A stretch of 64,000 nucleotides of DNA from Viridilinea sp964592425 (GTDB taxonomy: Bacteria > Chloroflexota > Chloroflexia > Chloroflexales > Chloroflexaceae). The notes beneath the pieces were generated by a model. It was not told the origin of the DNA. It searched no databases and saw nothing but the letters and a program-made list of their open reading frames with translations. The stretch is taken from assembly GCA_964592425.1 (NCBI GenBank), contig CAZQCG010000001.1, positions 1-64,000 of the forward strand, given 5' to 3'. Below are positions 1 to 8,323 of the stretch, in pieces; position 1 is the first letter of the stretch, and every line of letters starts with the position of its first letter. Made by a program: the position numbers and the translations under genes.

Positions 1-88
1 TCGAATAGATGTTCTGGGTAAAGATATGCCCCAGCGGGGGGAGGTTGGGAGGGGGCGGTACCAACGCCTAACCCCAGCGCACAGCGCT

Positions 89-571
89 CTAATCGTCGTC
101 GTCGCCATCCTCGCCATCCTCGCCATCCTCGCCACCCTCGCCACCCTCGCCACCCGTAGTGGTACCACCGCTCCCTGCATTGCTGCCCGGCGCGGCAAGC
201 ACCTGGCCACTGCTTGCATCAATGTAGGCCATGCCGGTGCTCAGGGGTACCTCATAGGCCACAATGCCCTGGTAAGTCACCAGACCGGGTGTACCGTTCA
301 AACTAGATCCTGGGGCGTTATTGAGGGCAAGCGTCCCGGCCTGATCGGCTGAGATCGCGTAGCTGCTCGTTCCGCCCTGAGTCTGGGCAACGGTCGGAGC
401 CGCCTGAGGCTGGCTAGCCGTGGTCGGATTGACCGTCACCGACGTGGCAGGCACCGCAGTTGTCGAGTTCGCACTGCTGCTGCTGAGGCCGGGAATGACG
501 AAGGCGACCATGACAAGAACGAAGGCGGTGAGGGCTGCAGCAGCAGCAAGCAGGGCGCGTTGATTCTTCAT
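89..571 (-). CDS. PepSY-domain exported protein with acidic Gly/Glu/Asp tail
   Basis: 160 residues. A short basic start is followed by a hydrophobic segment (about residues 8-30), so it is an exported or N-terminally anchored protein. A Thr/Ala/Pro-rich linker leads to a PepSY-like module (about 75-132: ISADQA, then YQGIVAYEVPL, then YIDASSGQVL). The last 25 residues are low complexity (GGEGGEDGEDGEDGDDDD). An AAGGAG ribosome site lies about 10 bases before the ATG. PepSY modules often bind or inhibit peptidases or act in metal/redox envelope proteins; the actual role here is unknown. It is divergent from the hydrogenase operon. The acidic tail could bind cations (inference). Confidence 0.75.
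   Translation of the reverse strand: MKNQRALLAAAAALTAFVLVMVAFVIPGLSSSSANSTTAVPATSVTVNPTTASQPQAAPTVAQTQGGTSSYAISADQAGTLALNNAPGSSLNGTPGLVTYQGIVAYEVPLSTGMAYIDASSGQVLAAPGSNAGSGGTTTGGEGGEGGEDGEDGEDGDDDD
100..156. repeat. 9-bp tandem repeat array inside the PepSY gene
   Basis: Near-identical units of the type CGCCATCCT / CGCCACCCT repeat about six times. On the minus strand they encode the Gly-Glu-Asp-rich tail of the PepSY protein. An array of this type can gain or lose units by slippage without breaking the frame, because the unit is a multiple of three. Confidence 0.7.
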
Positions 572-789
572 GAGAGTTGTGCTCCTTACAAGGGTGTCTG
601 TTCAATTCAACTACTTCCTAACTCTACCCTGGTTTGCTTGGAAGCAGCTTGGAATCACGGCCCAGACTTTTAAGGTTGCTCATAGATGCTTACCTGAGCG
701 TACGATGAAAAGCCGTCATTCTAAGGGAATTCCAACCCGCTGGTGCTACGCTGAGCGCAGCGATGATAACCAGAGGAGAGGAACCAGCG

Positions 790-1065
790 ATGCAGAGCCC
801 GCGCTCACTCGGCTTTGACCTGACCCGCGCCGAGGTACTTGCCGCCGGCCAGGTGTTGCCCGACACGACCCGTTGTGTGCAGTGCGGAATCTGCTCGTAC
901 AACTGCCCCCTTGGCTTAGATGTGCGCGCCTACGCCTGGCGCGGTGATCCCATTAGCGATGCACGCTGCCTCACCTGTGGCCAGTGTGTGCTGCGCTGTC
1001 CACGTGGCGTCTTGCGCTTTGTGCCAGCGGAGCCAGGTCGCGCCAGATCGGGAAGAGGTGGCTAA
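790..1065 (+). CDS. 2x[4Fe-4S] ferredoxin-like protein, first gene of hydrogenase operon
   Basis: 91 residues. Two four-cysteine clusters are visible, CVQCGICSYNCP (about 33-44) and CLTCGQCVLRCP (about 65-76), each the pattern CxxCxxCxxxCP of bacterial 2[4Fe-4S] ferredoxins and of HdrC-like subunits. The ATG at 790 is chosen over an in-frame ATG at 763 because GAGGAGAGG sits just upstream of it. The stop at 1065 is one base from the next ATG (1067), so it is cotranscribed and probably coupled with the FAD oxidoreductase. Likely role: electron relay between the hydrogenase branch and the flavoprotein (inference). Confidence 0.85.
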   Translation: MQSPRSLGFDLTRAEVLAAGQVLPDTTRCVQCGICSYNCPLGLDVRAYAWRGDPISDARCLTCGQCVLRCPRGVLRFVPAEPGRARSGRGG

Positions 1066-1066
1066 C

Positions 1067-2389
1067 ATGGCGGACACCTATGTGATTGTCGGCGCTGGGG
1101 TTGCTGGCATTGCTGCCGCCGAGACGCTGCGCATCCAGGATCCCACGGCCCAGATCACGCTCGTCAGCGATGATCCCGCTGGCTTCTACTCCCGTCCCGG
1201 CCTGGCCTATTACCTCAGCGGGCTGATCCCGGAGGATCAACTCTTTCCACGTTCGCCCGCCGAGCTGCGCGCCCTACAGCTGAACTGGGTTCAGGCACAC
1301 GCGATCGAGCTTGAGCCCCAGGCTCAGCGCCTGACGCTCGCCGATGGCCAACGGCTGAACTACGACCGGCTGCTGCTTGCGACTGGGGCACGGGCAGTGC
1401 CTCCGGCCTTCCCTGGCGCTGATCTCGACGGCGTCGTTACGCTCGACAGCCTTGCCGATGCCCGCCAGATAGTGCGTCGAGCGCGCCGCGGCGGCTCTGC
1501 GGTGGTGGTCGGCGGTGGGATCACCGCACTGGAGTTGGCTGAGGGCCTGTGCGCCCGCGGTTGCCGCGTGGCCTACCTGCTGCGCGGAGGGCGTTACTGG
1601 GCCAACCTGCTGGATGCCGAAGAGTCACAACTGGTTGAGACGCACTTACGTGCGGACGGAATCAGTCTGCACCACCACACCCAGATCCAGCAGGCGATTG
1701 GTGAGCGCGGGCGACTGGTGGCCGTGGAGACAAGCGATGGGGCACACATCCCCTGTCAACTGCTCGCCGTGGCGATCGGTACCCGCCCACAGGTTGAGCT
1801 GGCCCGTAGCGGTGGGCTTGTCCTTGACCGGGGCATCCTGACCGATGAGTATCTCGAGACCAGTGTGCCAGCTGTGCTGGCCGCCGGTGATGTCGCCCAG
1901 GTCTACGATCTCGAGAGTGGCCAGGCCACCCTTGATACCCTCTGGGCAACCGCACGCGCCCATGGCGTCGCCGCTGCCGCAACCATGGCCGGCACCCCAA
2001 CCGCCTACCGTCGCGAGGTCGCGCTGAACGTCACGCTGCTGGCCGGCATCCCGACAACGCTGATTGGTGCCCTGGGCAGCGCAAACGATGCCGACCTGGT
2101 GGCCATCGCCCGTGGCGACAGTGAGACCTGGCGCACCGCTGCGCCAGCCTGGGTTGTCGTCGAGCGCCATCTCGTCAACCGGGTGCGCCTGATGTTAGGC
2201 GAGCGCACCATTCGTGGCGCACTGCTGATGGGCGACCAGTCCCTGGCCTACCCGCTCCAACGCCTGATCGCCGGACGCGCCGACATCACTCCACTGCGGG
2301 ATGCGCTCCTCGCTGACGGTGCCGCGATCGTTCCGCTGATCAGCTCGTTTTACCACGAATGGGAGCGTAGCCATGCACTCAACCCGTGA
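1067..2389 (+). CDS. FAD-dependent pyridine nucleotide-disulfide-type oxidoreductase
   Basis: 440 residues. The N-terminal Rossmann motif VGAGVAGIAA (about 8-17) binds FAD. The motif LLLATGA appears near 105, a second dinucleotide fold VVVGGGITALELAEG near 145, and the C-terminal FAD motif VLAAGDVA near 275. It lacks a CxxxxC redox disulfide, so it resembles rubredoxin/ferredoxin reductases and NirB N-termini rather than thioredoxin reductases. The start ATG immediately follows the ferredoxin stop, although an open frame extends upstream to 920. It ends inside the next gene (17-bp overlap). Probably moves electrons between NAD(P)H and the ferredoxin or hydrogenase branch (inference from position). 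Confidence 0.88.
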   Translation: MADTYVIVGAGVAGIAAAETLRIQDPTAQITLVSDDPAGFYSRPGLAYYLSGLIPEDQLFPRSPAELRALQLNWVQAHAIELEPQAQRLTLADGQRLNYDRLLLATGARAVPPAFPGADLDGVVTLDSLADARQIVRRARRGGSAVVVGGGITALELAEGLCARGCRVAYLLRGGRYWANLLDAEESQLVETHLRADGISLHHHTQIQQAIGERGRLVAVETSDGAHIPCQLLAVAIGTRPQVELARSGGLVLDRGILTDEYLETSVPAVLAAGDVAQVYDLESGQATLDTLWATARAHGVAAAATMAGTPTAYRREVALNVTLLAGIPTTLIGALGSANDADLVAIARGDSETWRTAAPAWVVVERHLVNRVRLMLGERTIRGALLMGDQSLAYPLQRLIAGRADITPLRDALLADGAAIVPLISSFYHEWERSHALNP

Positions 2390-3233
2390 GCTACCAACAC
2401 CACGCGGCGGGCGTCCACCCCGCCAGAGCACCTATGAGTTGGAGATCGCGGTCATTGGTGTCGGGGCAGTTACCGGGCTGTATCTCTGGGGCATACGCGG
2501 CCTGGAGACCACCCCCGGCTCGTTCTTCGGTCACAGCCTGGGGGTAGTAGGCTTCCTGTTGATGCTGGCCACCGAGACGCTCTATTCACTGCGCAAGCGC
2601 GCCCGTGGGCGAACCTTCGGACGCCTGAGTAGCTGGCTCCAGTGGCATATCGTCACCGGGATTGTTGGCTCCTACATGGTGCTCCTGCATACCGCCTGGC
2701 GCTTTAACGGGCTGGCTGGCGTGCTCACCCTGCTGACGGCAGTCGTCGTCTTGAGTGGCTTTGTTGGGCGCTACTTCTATACCGCCATCCCTCGCACGAT
2801 TGATGGGGCCGAGTTAACGCTCGACGATCTCGAACGCCAGATCACCGTCAGCACCACGCGCCTTGAGACGCTGGCCCGCCCCGGATCAGCCCCGACTGGG
2901 CACACCGTAGCTGATCTGTTGCCCACCCCCACTGCCCCTACCGGTGGCCCCCTGGCCGCCGTGCTGCTGCGCCCACTGCTAGCCTGGCGTGACCGCGCAG
3001 CCCAGCGTCAGACCCTGGCGGCCCTTGGCAACCTTGACCAGGCCAGCCTCACCGAGGTGCGCCGTCTGCTTGGCGAGCGCCAACGCCTGCTTTGGCAGGT
3101 CGAAAACCTGGCGGCAGCGCGCCGCCTGCTGGCCCTCTGGCATACGGTTCACATCCCGATCGGTGTCGCACTCTTTGTCGTCGCCTTCATCCATATCGGT
3201 GCTGCGCTCTACTACGCGACTTTGCTGCGCTGA
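2373..3233 (+). CDS. b-type cytochrome-like membrane subunit
   Basis: 286 residues with about five membrane helices (roughly 25-43, 50-72, 90-108, 112-137, 262-284) and a soluble loop between helices 4 and 5. Histidines sit inside or at the edge of helices: FFGHS, WHIVTG, LLHTAW near the N-terminal bundle, and WHTVHIP and FIHIG in the last helix. These are suitable axial ligands for b hemes. GGGAG precedes the ATG, which lies within the end of the flavoprotein gene. Best read as the quinone-linked membrane cytochrome b of the hydrogenase complex; the exact family was not recognised. Confidence 0.72.
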   Translation: MHSTRELPTPRGGRPPRQSTYELEIAVIGVGAVTGLYLWGIRGLETTPGSFFGHSLGVVGFLLMLATETLYSLRKRARGRTFGRLSSWLQWHIVTGIVGSYMVLLHTAWRFNGLAGVLTLLTAVVVLSGFVGRYFYTAIPRTIDGAELTLDDLERQITVSTTRLETLARPGSAPTGHTVADLLPTPTAPTGGPLAAVLLRPLLAWRDRAAQRQTLAALGNLDQASLTEVRRLLGERQRLLWQVENLAAARRLLALWHTVHIPIGVALFVVAFIHIGAALYYATLLR

Positions 3234-3287
3234 TGTTTGTTCTGGCTAACACCATCTACATCAGCATAGCGTCGCTGCGAGGAACCT

Positions 3288-4541
3288 ATGCGTCGCCTTG
3301 GTTGTCTCACTCCCTTTGGCATTGGTGCCGGCCTGATCGCCGGGGCGGTTGTGTTGCTGACGGCCTGGCTCAGCGGGGGCACCATGTTTAGCCCAGGTGG
3401 CCTCAACGCCCAGGCCCGCGAAGGAGTCACCCTTGGCGGCGTCAACTCACATGCGGCACTCGGCGGCGACTGCGCCGCCTGCCACGCCAACCCGCTCGAC
3501 AGCCGCGGCATGGCCGGGCGCTGTCTGGATTGCCACACCGACATTCAGGCCCAACTCAGTGCGCCTGGCAGCCTCCACGGAGCCCTACCTGATGGCGCGG
3601 CATGTCTGAGCTGTCATACCGAGCATGGTGGCCCGTCCGCGGCGCTCACCCATATGAACCTGAGCGAGTTCCCCCATGACCGGCTAGGCTTTGTCCTGGC
3701 GGCCCACCAGCAGACCAGCGCCGGGCTGGCCTTTGCCTGCGCCGACTGCCATACGGGGCTCAGCGCCAATCCACGCCCACTCAACAGCTATGCCTTTGAT
3801 CAGGCGACCTGTGTCGATTGTCACACCACCGACCAGCCCGCATTTGTGGTTACCCACGTCGCCGACTTTGGCGATGACTGTATGGGCTGCCACGACGGCG
3901 TCGATCGCTACAGCAATTTCGATCATAGCAGCCTGGCCCTACCGCTTGAGGGGCGCCATAACGAGGCCACCTGTGCCAGTTGTCATGGCCAGGTGCGTGA
4001 GGTCGCTGGCTTTGCAGGTCTGCCCACTACCTGCATCGGCTGCCACCAGGCCGATGATGTCCATGCCGGTGCCTACGGCACCGACTGTGCCAGTTGCCAC
4101 ACCGCAGCCAGCTGGGAACAGGTCACCTTCGACCATAACCTCACCGCCTTCCCTCTGACCGGAGCCCACACTACCGCAGAGTGTACGACCTGCCATGCCA
4201 ACCATGTGTTCGCCGGGACACCGAGCGCCTGCGTGGCCTGCCATGCCGAACCGCAGGTACACCTGGGTCAGTTCGGCACCGACTGTAACAGCTGCCACAG
4301 TACCAGCCGCTGGGAGGGCGCTGTATTTGCCCATAGCTTCCCACTTGACCACGGCGGCGAGGGCACGATCCCATGCGCAACCTGCCATACCAACCCGCAG
4401 CAATATACCCTCTACACCTGCTATAACTGCCATGCCCATCCCCAGGCCCAGACCATCGCCGAACACCGCGAGGAGGGCATCAGCGAGAATATCGACGACT
4501 GCGCCCGTTGCCACGCTACAGGCCAGAAAGAGGGTGATTGA
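3288..4541 (+). CDS. Multiheme c-type cytochrome, 15 CXXCH motifs
   Basis: 417 residues. An uncleaved or signal-type hydrophobic helix (about 9-32) anchors or exports the protein. Fifteen CXXCH heme-c motifs follow, from CAACH near residue 59 to CARCH near 406. Many have the spacing of cytochrome c3/c7-like domains, and several free His residues could be distal ligands. Repeated units of the type W-x-x-V-x-F-D-H-N ... F-P-L-x-G-x-H ... C-x-x-C-H suggest internal duplication. GAGGA precedes the ATG. The stop codon overlaps the next start (TGATG). Likely an extracytoplasmic electron wire between the hydrogenase and a quinone or external acceptor (inference). Confidence 0.92.
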   Translation: MRRLGCLTPFGIGAGLIAGAVVLLTAWLSGGTMFSPGGLNAQAREGVTLGGVNSHAALGGDCAACHANPLDSRGMAGRCLDCHTDIQAQLSAPGSLHGALPDGAACLSCHTEHGGPSAALTHMNLSEFPHDRLGFVLAAHQQTSAGLAFACADCHTGLSANPRPLNSYAFDQATCVDCHTTDQPAFVVTHVADFGDDCMGCHDGVDRYSNFDHSSLALPLEGRHNEATCASCHGQVREVAGFAGLPTTCIGCHQADDVHAGAYGTDCASCHTAASWEQVTFDHNLTAFPLTGAHTTAECTTCHANHVFAGTPSACVACHAEPQVHLGQFGTDCNSCHSTSRWEGAVFAHSFPLDHGGEGTIPCATCHTNPQQYTLYTCYNCHAHPQAQTIAEHREEGISENIDDCARCHATGQKEGD

Positions 4542-5473
4542 TGCAACGACCAGATCTGCGCCGGTATGTCTGGCTTTCGATTGGTGCCGCCGTTGCGACG
4601 ATGGGCCTGAAGTTCACAGCCTACAGCCTGACCGGTTCGGTCGGGCTGCTCTCTGATGCGCTGGAATCGGGCGTCAACCTGGCCGCAGCGCTCATGGCCC
4701 TGGCAATGCTTACCGTCGCGCTGCGCCCACCCGACGAGCAACATGCCTTCGGTCACAGCAAGGCCGAATATTTCTCCAGCGTCGTCGAGGGTGCCCTCAT
4801 CCTGGTAGCCGCCGGGAGCATCGCATGGTCGGCCTGGGGCCGCCTGTTCGACCTCCAGCCAATTGAGCAACCCGGACTAGGGCTGGCCATCTCAACCGTC
4901 GCCTCGCTGATCAACTTCGGCGCGGCCCGGCTGATCCTCCGTGCCGGAAAACGCTATGACTCGATCACCCTGGAAGCCGATGCCCACCACCTCATGACTG
5001 ATGTCTGGACCTCCATCGGGGTGCTGGCCGGTGTGGGCCTGGTGGCCTTGAGCGGCTGGCTGATCCTTGACCCACTGATCGCCCTGGCTGTCGCGGTGAA
5101 TATCGTCTGGACCGGCGTCCAGTTGATCGGGCGATCGGGCATGGGCCTCCTGGACTCAGCGATTGAACCTGAGGAGCGCAAAAAGCTGCAGGAGGTACTC
5201 GATCGCCAACGTCAGGCCGTACCGGAAGTACAGTTTCACGCCCTCCGCACCCGCCAGGCCGCAGCACGTCGTTTCATCTCCTTCCATGTGCTCGTCCCCG
5301 GTGCCTGGAGTGTGCAGCAAGGCCATGCTTTGCTGGAGGCGCTTGAGCAGGAGTTACGTACAGCGATCCCCAATAGCACGATCTTCACCCATCTCGAGCC
5401 GGTCGATGACCAGCGCGCATGGGACGATACCGAACTGGATCGCTCAGAGCCTTTACAAACAGAAGGAGCATAA
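4541..5473 (+). CDS. Cation diffusion facilitator (CDF) metal transporter
   Basis: 310 residues. CDF features are a six-helix N-terminal domain with LLSDALESGVN in helix 2, HAFGHSKAE after it, ADAHHLMTDVWTS in helix 5, and a cytoplasmic ferredoxin-like C-terminal domain (about 215-290). Helix 5 keeps the usual HxxxD metal pair, but helix 2 has E-x3-N where zinc transporters have HxxxD or DxxxD. Substrate may therefore differ from Zn2+. It sits between the multiheme cytochrome and the hydrogenase small subunit, with one-base overlap upstream and a 2-base gap downstream. A role in nickel, iron or zinc balance for the hydrogenase is inference. Confidence 0.85.
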   Translation: MQRPDLRRYVWLSIGAAVATMGLKFTAYSLTGSVGLLSDALESGVNLAAALMALAMLTVALRPPDEQHAFGHSKAEYFSSVVEGALILVAAGSIAWSAWGRLFDLQPIEQPGLGLAISTVASLINFGAARLILRAGKRYDSITLEADAHHLMTDVWTSIGVLAGVGLVALSGWLILDPLIALAVAVNIVWTGVQLIGRSGMGLLDSAIEPEERKKLQEVLDRQRQAVPEVQFHALRTRQAAARRFISFHVLVPGAWSVQQGHALLEALEQELRTAIPNSTIFTHLEPVDDQRAWDDTELDRSEPLQTEGA

Positions 5474-5475
5474 AG

Positions 5476-6438
5476 ATGGATCGGGAGAGTTCCTGGCTTG
5501 ATGAGCGTCTACGAAATCAGAACCTGAGTCGCCGCCAGTTTTTGTCCTTCTGCGGCGCAATGGCGGCAACTCTGGCGCTCCCCAAAGCAAGCACAGCCGC
5601 CCACATCGCCAGCACACTTGAAGCTCAACTTGCTGTTGGTGAACGCCGCCCAGTCGTCTGGCTGGAGTTTCAAGACTGCACCGGCGATACTGAGTCATTC
5701 CTGCGCAGCAATAACCCGAGTGTGGTTGACCTGATCTTCGATATCGTCTCACTCAACTATCACGAGACCTTGATGGTTGCCGCTGGCTCCCATGCTGAAC
5801 AGGCCCTTCAGGAGACGATCACCCGTTACCGTGGCAACTACCTCTGCATTATTGAGGGGGCCATCCCGGCAGGGGCGGGCGGTACCTACTGTCTGATCGG
5901 TGGGCGCACAGCACAGAGTATTGCCCAGGAGGTGATCAGCGGCGCGGCAATGACCGTCGCCGTTGGTGCCTGTGCGGTAGATGGCGGCCTGCCCGCTGCT
6001 TTGCCGAATCCAACCGGGGCGGTGGGTGTGGCCCAGGCTGTGCCTACTGTCCGTAATCTGGTGAACCTACCCGGCTGCCCCGCCAACGGGGTCAACCTGA
6101 TGGCCCTGCTTGTGCATTACATGACCTACGGAACGCTGCCTGCGCTTGATGCACAACGACGGCCCAATTTTGCCTACGCCACACGCATCCATCAACGCTG
6201 TCCGCGCCGTGAGAATGACGAGGTGGGCTTCTATGGCGATGCCACCCATATTGCAGGCGGCTGCCTCAAAGAGCTTGGCTGTAAAGGTCCCGTTACCTAC
6301 GCCAACTGCTACCAGAAAAGTTGGAATGGCGGAACCAACTGGCCCATCGGTGCCGGGGCGCTCTGCATCGGCTGTACCAACGCTCACTTCTGGGATACCA
6401 TGACCCCCTTCTTTGGCGGCGGTGAAGTGGACGATTGA
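5476..6438 (+). CDS. [NiFe] hydrogenase small (Fe-S) subunit, Tat-exported
   Basis: 320 residues. A twin-arginine signal SRRQFL (18-23) precedes a hydrophobic stretch, so the mature enzyme works outside the membrane. The proximal cluster region reads CTGD (68-71) where most small subunits have CxxC; the second ligand is Asp. Later cluster motifs are present: VEGAIP-like EGAIP, GACAVDGGLPAALPNPT, NLPGCPAN, and the distal/medial ligands in IHQRCPR, GGCLKELGCKGP and LCIGCTNAHFWD. AGAAGGAG precedes the ATG at 5476, immediately after the CDF stop. It pairs with the large subunit downstream to oxidise H2 and pass electrons to the cytochromes. Confidence 0.95.
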   Translation: MDRESSWLDERLRNQNLSRRQFLSFCGAMAATLALPKASTAAHIASTLEAQLAVGERRPVVWLEFQDCTGDTESFLRSNNPSVVDLIFDIVSLNYHETLMVAAGSHAEQALQETITRYRGNYLCIIEGAIPAGAGGTYCLIGGRTAQSIAQEVISGAAMTVAVGACAVDGGLPAALPNPTGAVGVAQAVPTVRNLVNLPGCPANGVNLMALLVHYMTYGTLPALDAQRRPNFAYATRIHQRCPRRENDEVGFYGDATHIAGGCLKELGCKGPVTYANCYQKSWNGGTNWPIGAGALCIGCTNAHFWDTMTPFFGGGEVDD

Positions 6439-6511
6439 TCACTACGCAGGCCCCGTCACAGCTTCTGGTCACGCCAATTTGATCTAACCATCTGTAGCCT
6501 AAGGATGTCTC

Positions 6512-8323
6512 ATGCCAACCGATCCAACTCCCGATCAGCTTCAGACGCCGCCTGTCGATCCGCAGGCTGGCACTCCAGCCGACTCGCCCCATACAAGCTA
6601 CCTGCCCCTGATTACAACCGGTGCTGCCAATACCAATAGCACCCGACGTCTGGTGATCGACCCGCTCACACGGATCGAGGGGCACCTGCGGATTGAGGCC
6701 AGGATCGAGAACGGAGTGGTCGCCGAAGCCTGGAGCGGCACCATGTCATTTCGTGGCCTCGAGCTCATCCTTCAGGGACGCGACCCACGCGATGCCTGGG
6801 TCTTTCTCCAACGGGTGTGCGGTGTTTGTACTACCGTCCATGCACTAGCCTCATTGCGGGCTGTCGAGCAAGCTCTGGGGATTAGCATTCCGGACAGCGC
6901 CCGGATTGTGCGCAATCTACTGGCTGGCTCGCAGATGGTACATGACCATCTCATCCACTTCTACCACCTGCATGGCCCCGACTGGATCGACGTGCCCAGT
7001 GCACTCTCGGCCAGCCCCGAGGCGACGGCTGCGCTCCAACGCTCCCTTTCGCCCTGGCCAAAGAGTGCGACCGACTTTGCCGCCGTGCAGAGTCGTCTGC
7101 AAGGCTTCGTGAGCAGCGGCCAACTCGGGCTCTTTGCCAATGGCTACTGGGGCCACCCGGCCTACCAACTTAGCCCCGAGGCCAACCTGCTGCTGACAGC
7201 ACATTACCTCGAGGCGCTGAGTTGGCAGCAGGATGTGGTCAAAATCCATGCCCTGCTGGGCGGTAAGAATCCCCACCCACAGAGCTATCTGGTGGGTGGC
7301 ATGGCCATCCCGCTCGACCCGAATGGGTCTGCGTCGATCAACCGTGCAATGGTGACGGTACTGCGCGATCTGATCGCCCGCGCTCAGAGCTTTGTCGAGC
7401 AGGTCTACCTGCCGGATGTATTGCTGCTTGGCGCACAATACCCGCAGTGGACAGCCATCGGGGCCGGGCCGGGCAATCTACTGGCCGTCGGCGATTACCC
7501 GAACGCTGCCGGTAACCTCTGGCTGCCGGCGGGAGTCATTCACAACCGACAGATCGATGCCGTCAGCGATCTGAACCAACAGCTGATCACCGAGGAGGTT
7601 GCCCGCTCATGGTATGCCGCAAGCGCCCCACGTCATCCTGCTCAGGGGGAGACCCGGCCGAGCTACAGTGGGCCAACTCCACCATTTGAGTATCTCGAGG
7701 TAGCTGGGCGCTATAGCTGGGGCAAGGCCCCACGCTACAATGGAGCAGCCATGGAGGTTGGCCCACTGGCGCGGATGCTGATCGCTTATGGGCGTGGCCA
7801 GAGCAGTGTCCGAACCGCCCTCGACCATGCACTCAACCAACTCAACCTCGTCCCTGGCCAACTCTTCTCAACGCTGGGGCGTATGGTGGCCCGTGCCGTC
7901 GAGGCTCAACTGCTCGCCAGTCAACTCACGACCTGGCTCAACGAGCTGGAAGCAAATATGGAGCAGGGCAACCTGTCCATGCATAACCGTACCCGTTGGG
8001 AGCCGCAGAGCTGGCCAGCCAGCGCCGAGGGCTATGGCTTCACTGAGGCTCCGCGCGGGGCGCTCGGCCACTGGGTGCGGATCGAGAACGGCGTGATTGC
8101 TAACTATCAGTGTGTGGTGCCAAGCACATGGAACGGTTCACCGCGTGACGGGGAGGGTGTACCCGGGGCGTGGGAGCAGGCCCTGGTCGGTACACCAGTG
8201 GCTGACCCGGAGCGTCCGGTTGAACTACTCCGGGTTGTCCACTCCTATGATCCGTGCATGGCCTGTGCTGTTCACCTTGTTGATACACAGGGCCGTGAGC
8301 TAAGCCAGGTACGGGTACTTTGA
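6512..8323 (+). CDS. [NiFe] hydrogenase large (catalytic) subunit
   Basis: 603 residues. The family signature DPLTRIEGHLRIE starts near residue 50. The two NiFe ligand motifs are complete: RVCGVCTTVHA (about 101-111) and DPCMACAVH ending at His588. The 15 residues after that His form the C-terminal tail normally removed by a maturation endopeptidase after nickel insertion. A Pro/Thr-rich N-terminal extension of about 45 residues has no counterpart in classic enzymes. AAGGA lies before the ATG, and 73 bases separate it from the small subunit. No maturation (hyp) genes occur in the window. Last gene of the operon; its stop touches the convergent VWA gene. Confidence 0.96.
   Translation: MPTDPTPDQLQTPPVDPQAGTPADSPHTSYLPLITTGAANTNSTRRLVIDPLTRIEGHLRIEARIENGVVAEAWSGTMSFRGLELILQGRDPRDAWVFLQRVCGVCTTVHALASLRAVEQALGISIPDSARIVRNLLAGSQMVHDHLIHFYHLHGPDWIDVPSALSASPEATAALQRSLSPWPKSATDFAAVQSRLQGFVSSGQLGLFANGYWGHPAYQLSPEANLLLTAHYLEALSWQQDVVKIHALLGGKNPHPQSYLVGGMAIPLDPNGSASINRAMVTVLRDLIARAQSFVEQVYLPDVLLLGAQYPQWTAIGAGPGNLLAVGDYPNAAGNLWLPAGVIHNRQIDAVSDLNQQLITEEVARSWYAASAPRHPAQGETRPSYSGPTPPFEYLEVAGRYSWGKAPRYNGAAMEVGPLARMLIAYGRGQSSVRTALDHALNQLNLVPGQLFSTLGRMVARAVEAQLLASQLTTWLNELEANMEQGNLSMHNRTRWEPQSWPASAEGYGFTEAPRGALGHWVRIENGVIANYQCVVPSTWNGSPRDGEGVPGAWEQALVGTPVADPERPVELLRVVHSYDPCMACAVHLVDTQGRELSQVRVL

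Noticed and set aside
100..156. CRISPR array
   Set aside because: The 9-bp unit repeats have no spacers and lie within a coding region.
64..352. Plus-strand open frame opposite the PepSY gene
   Set aside because: It translates the 9-bp repeats as hydrophobic ILATLATL, a product of the repeat in another frame.
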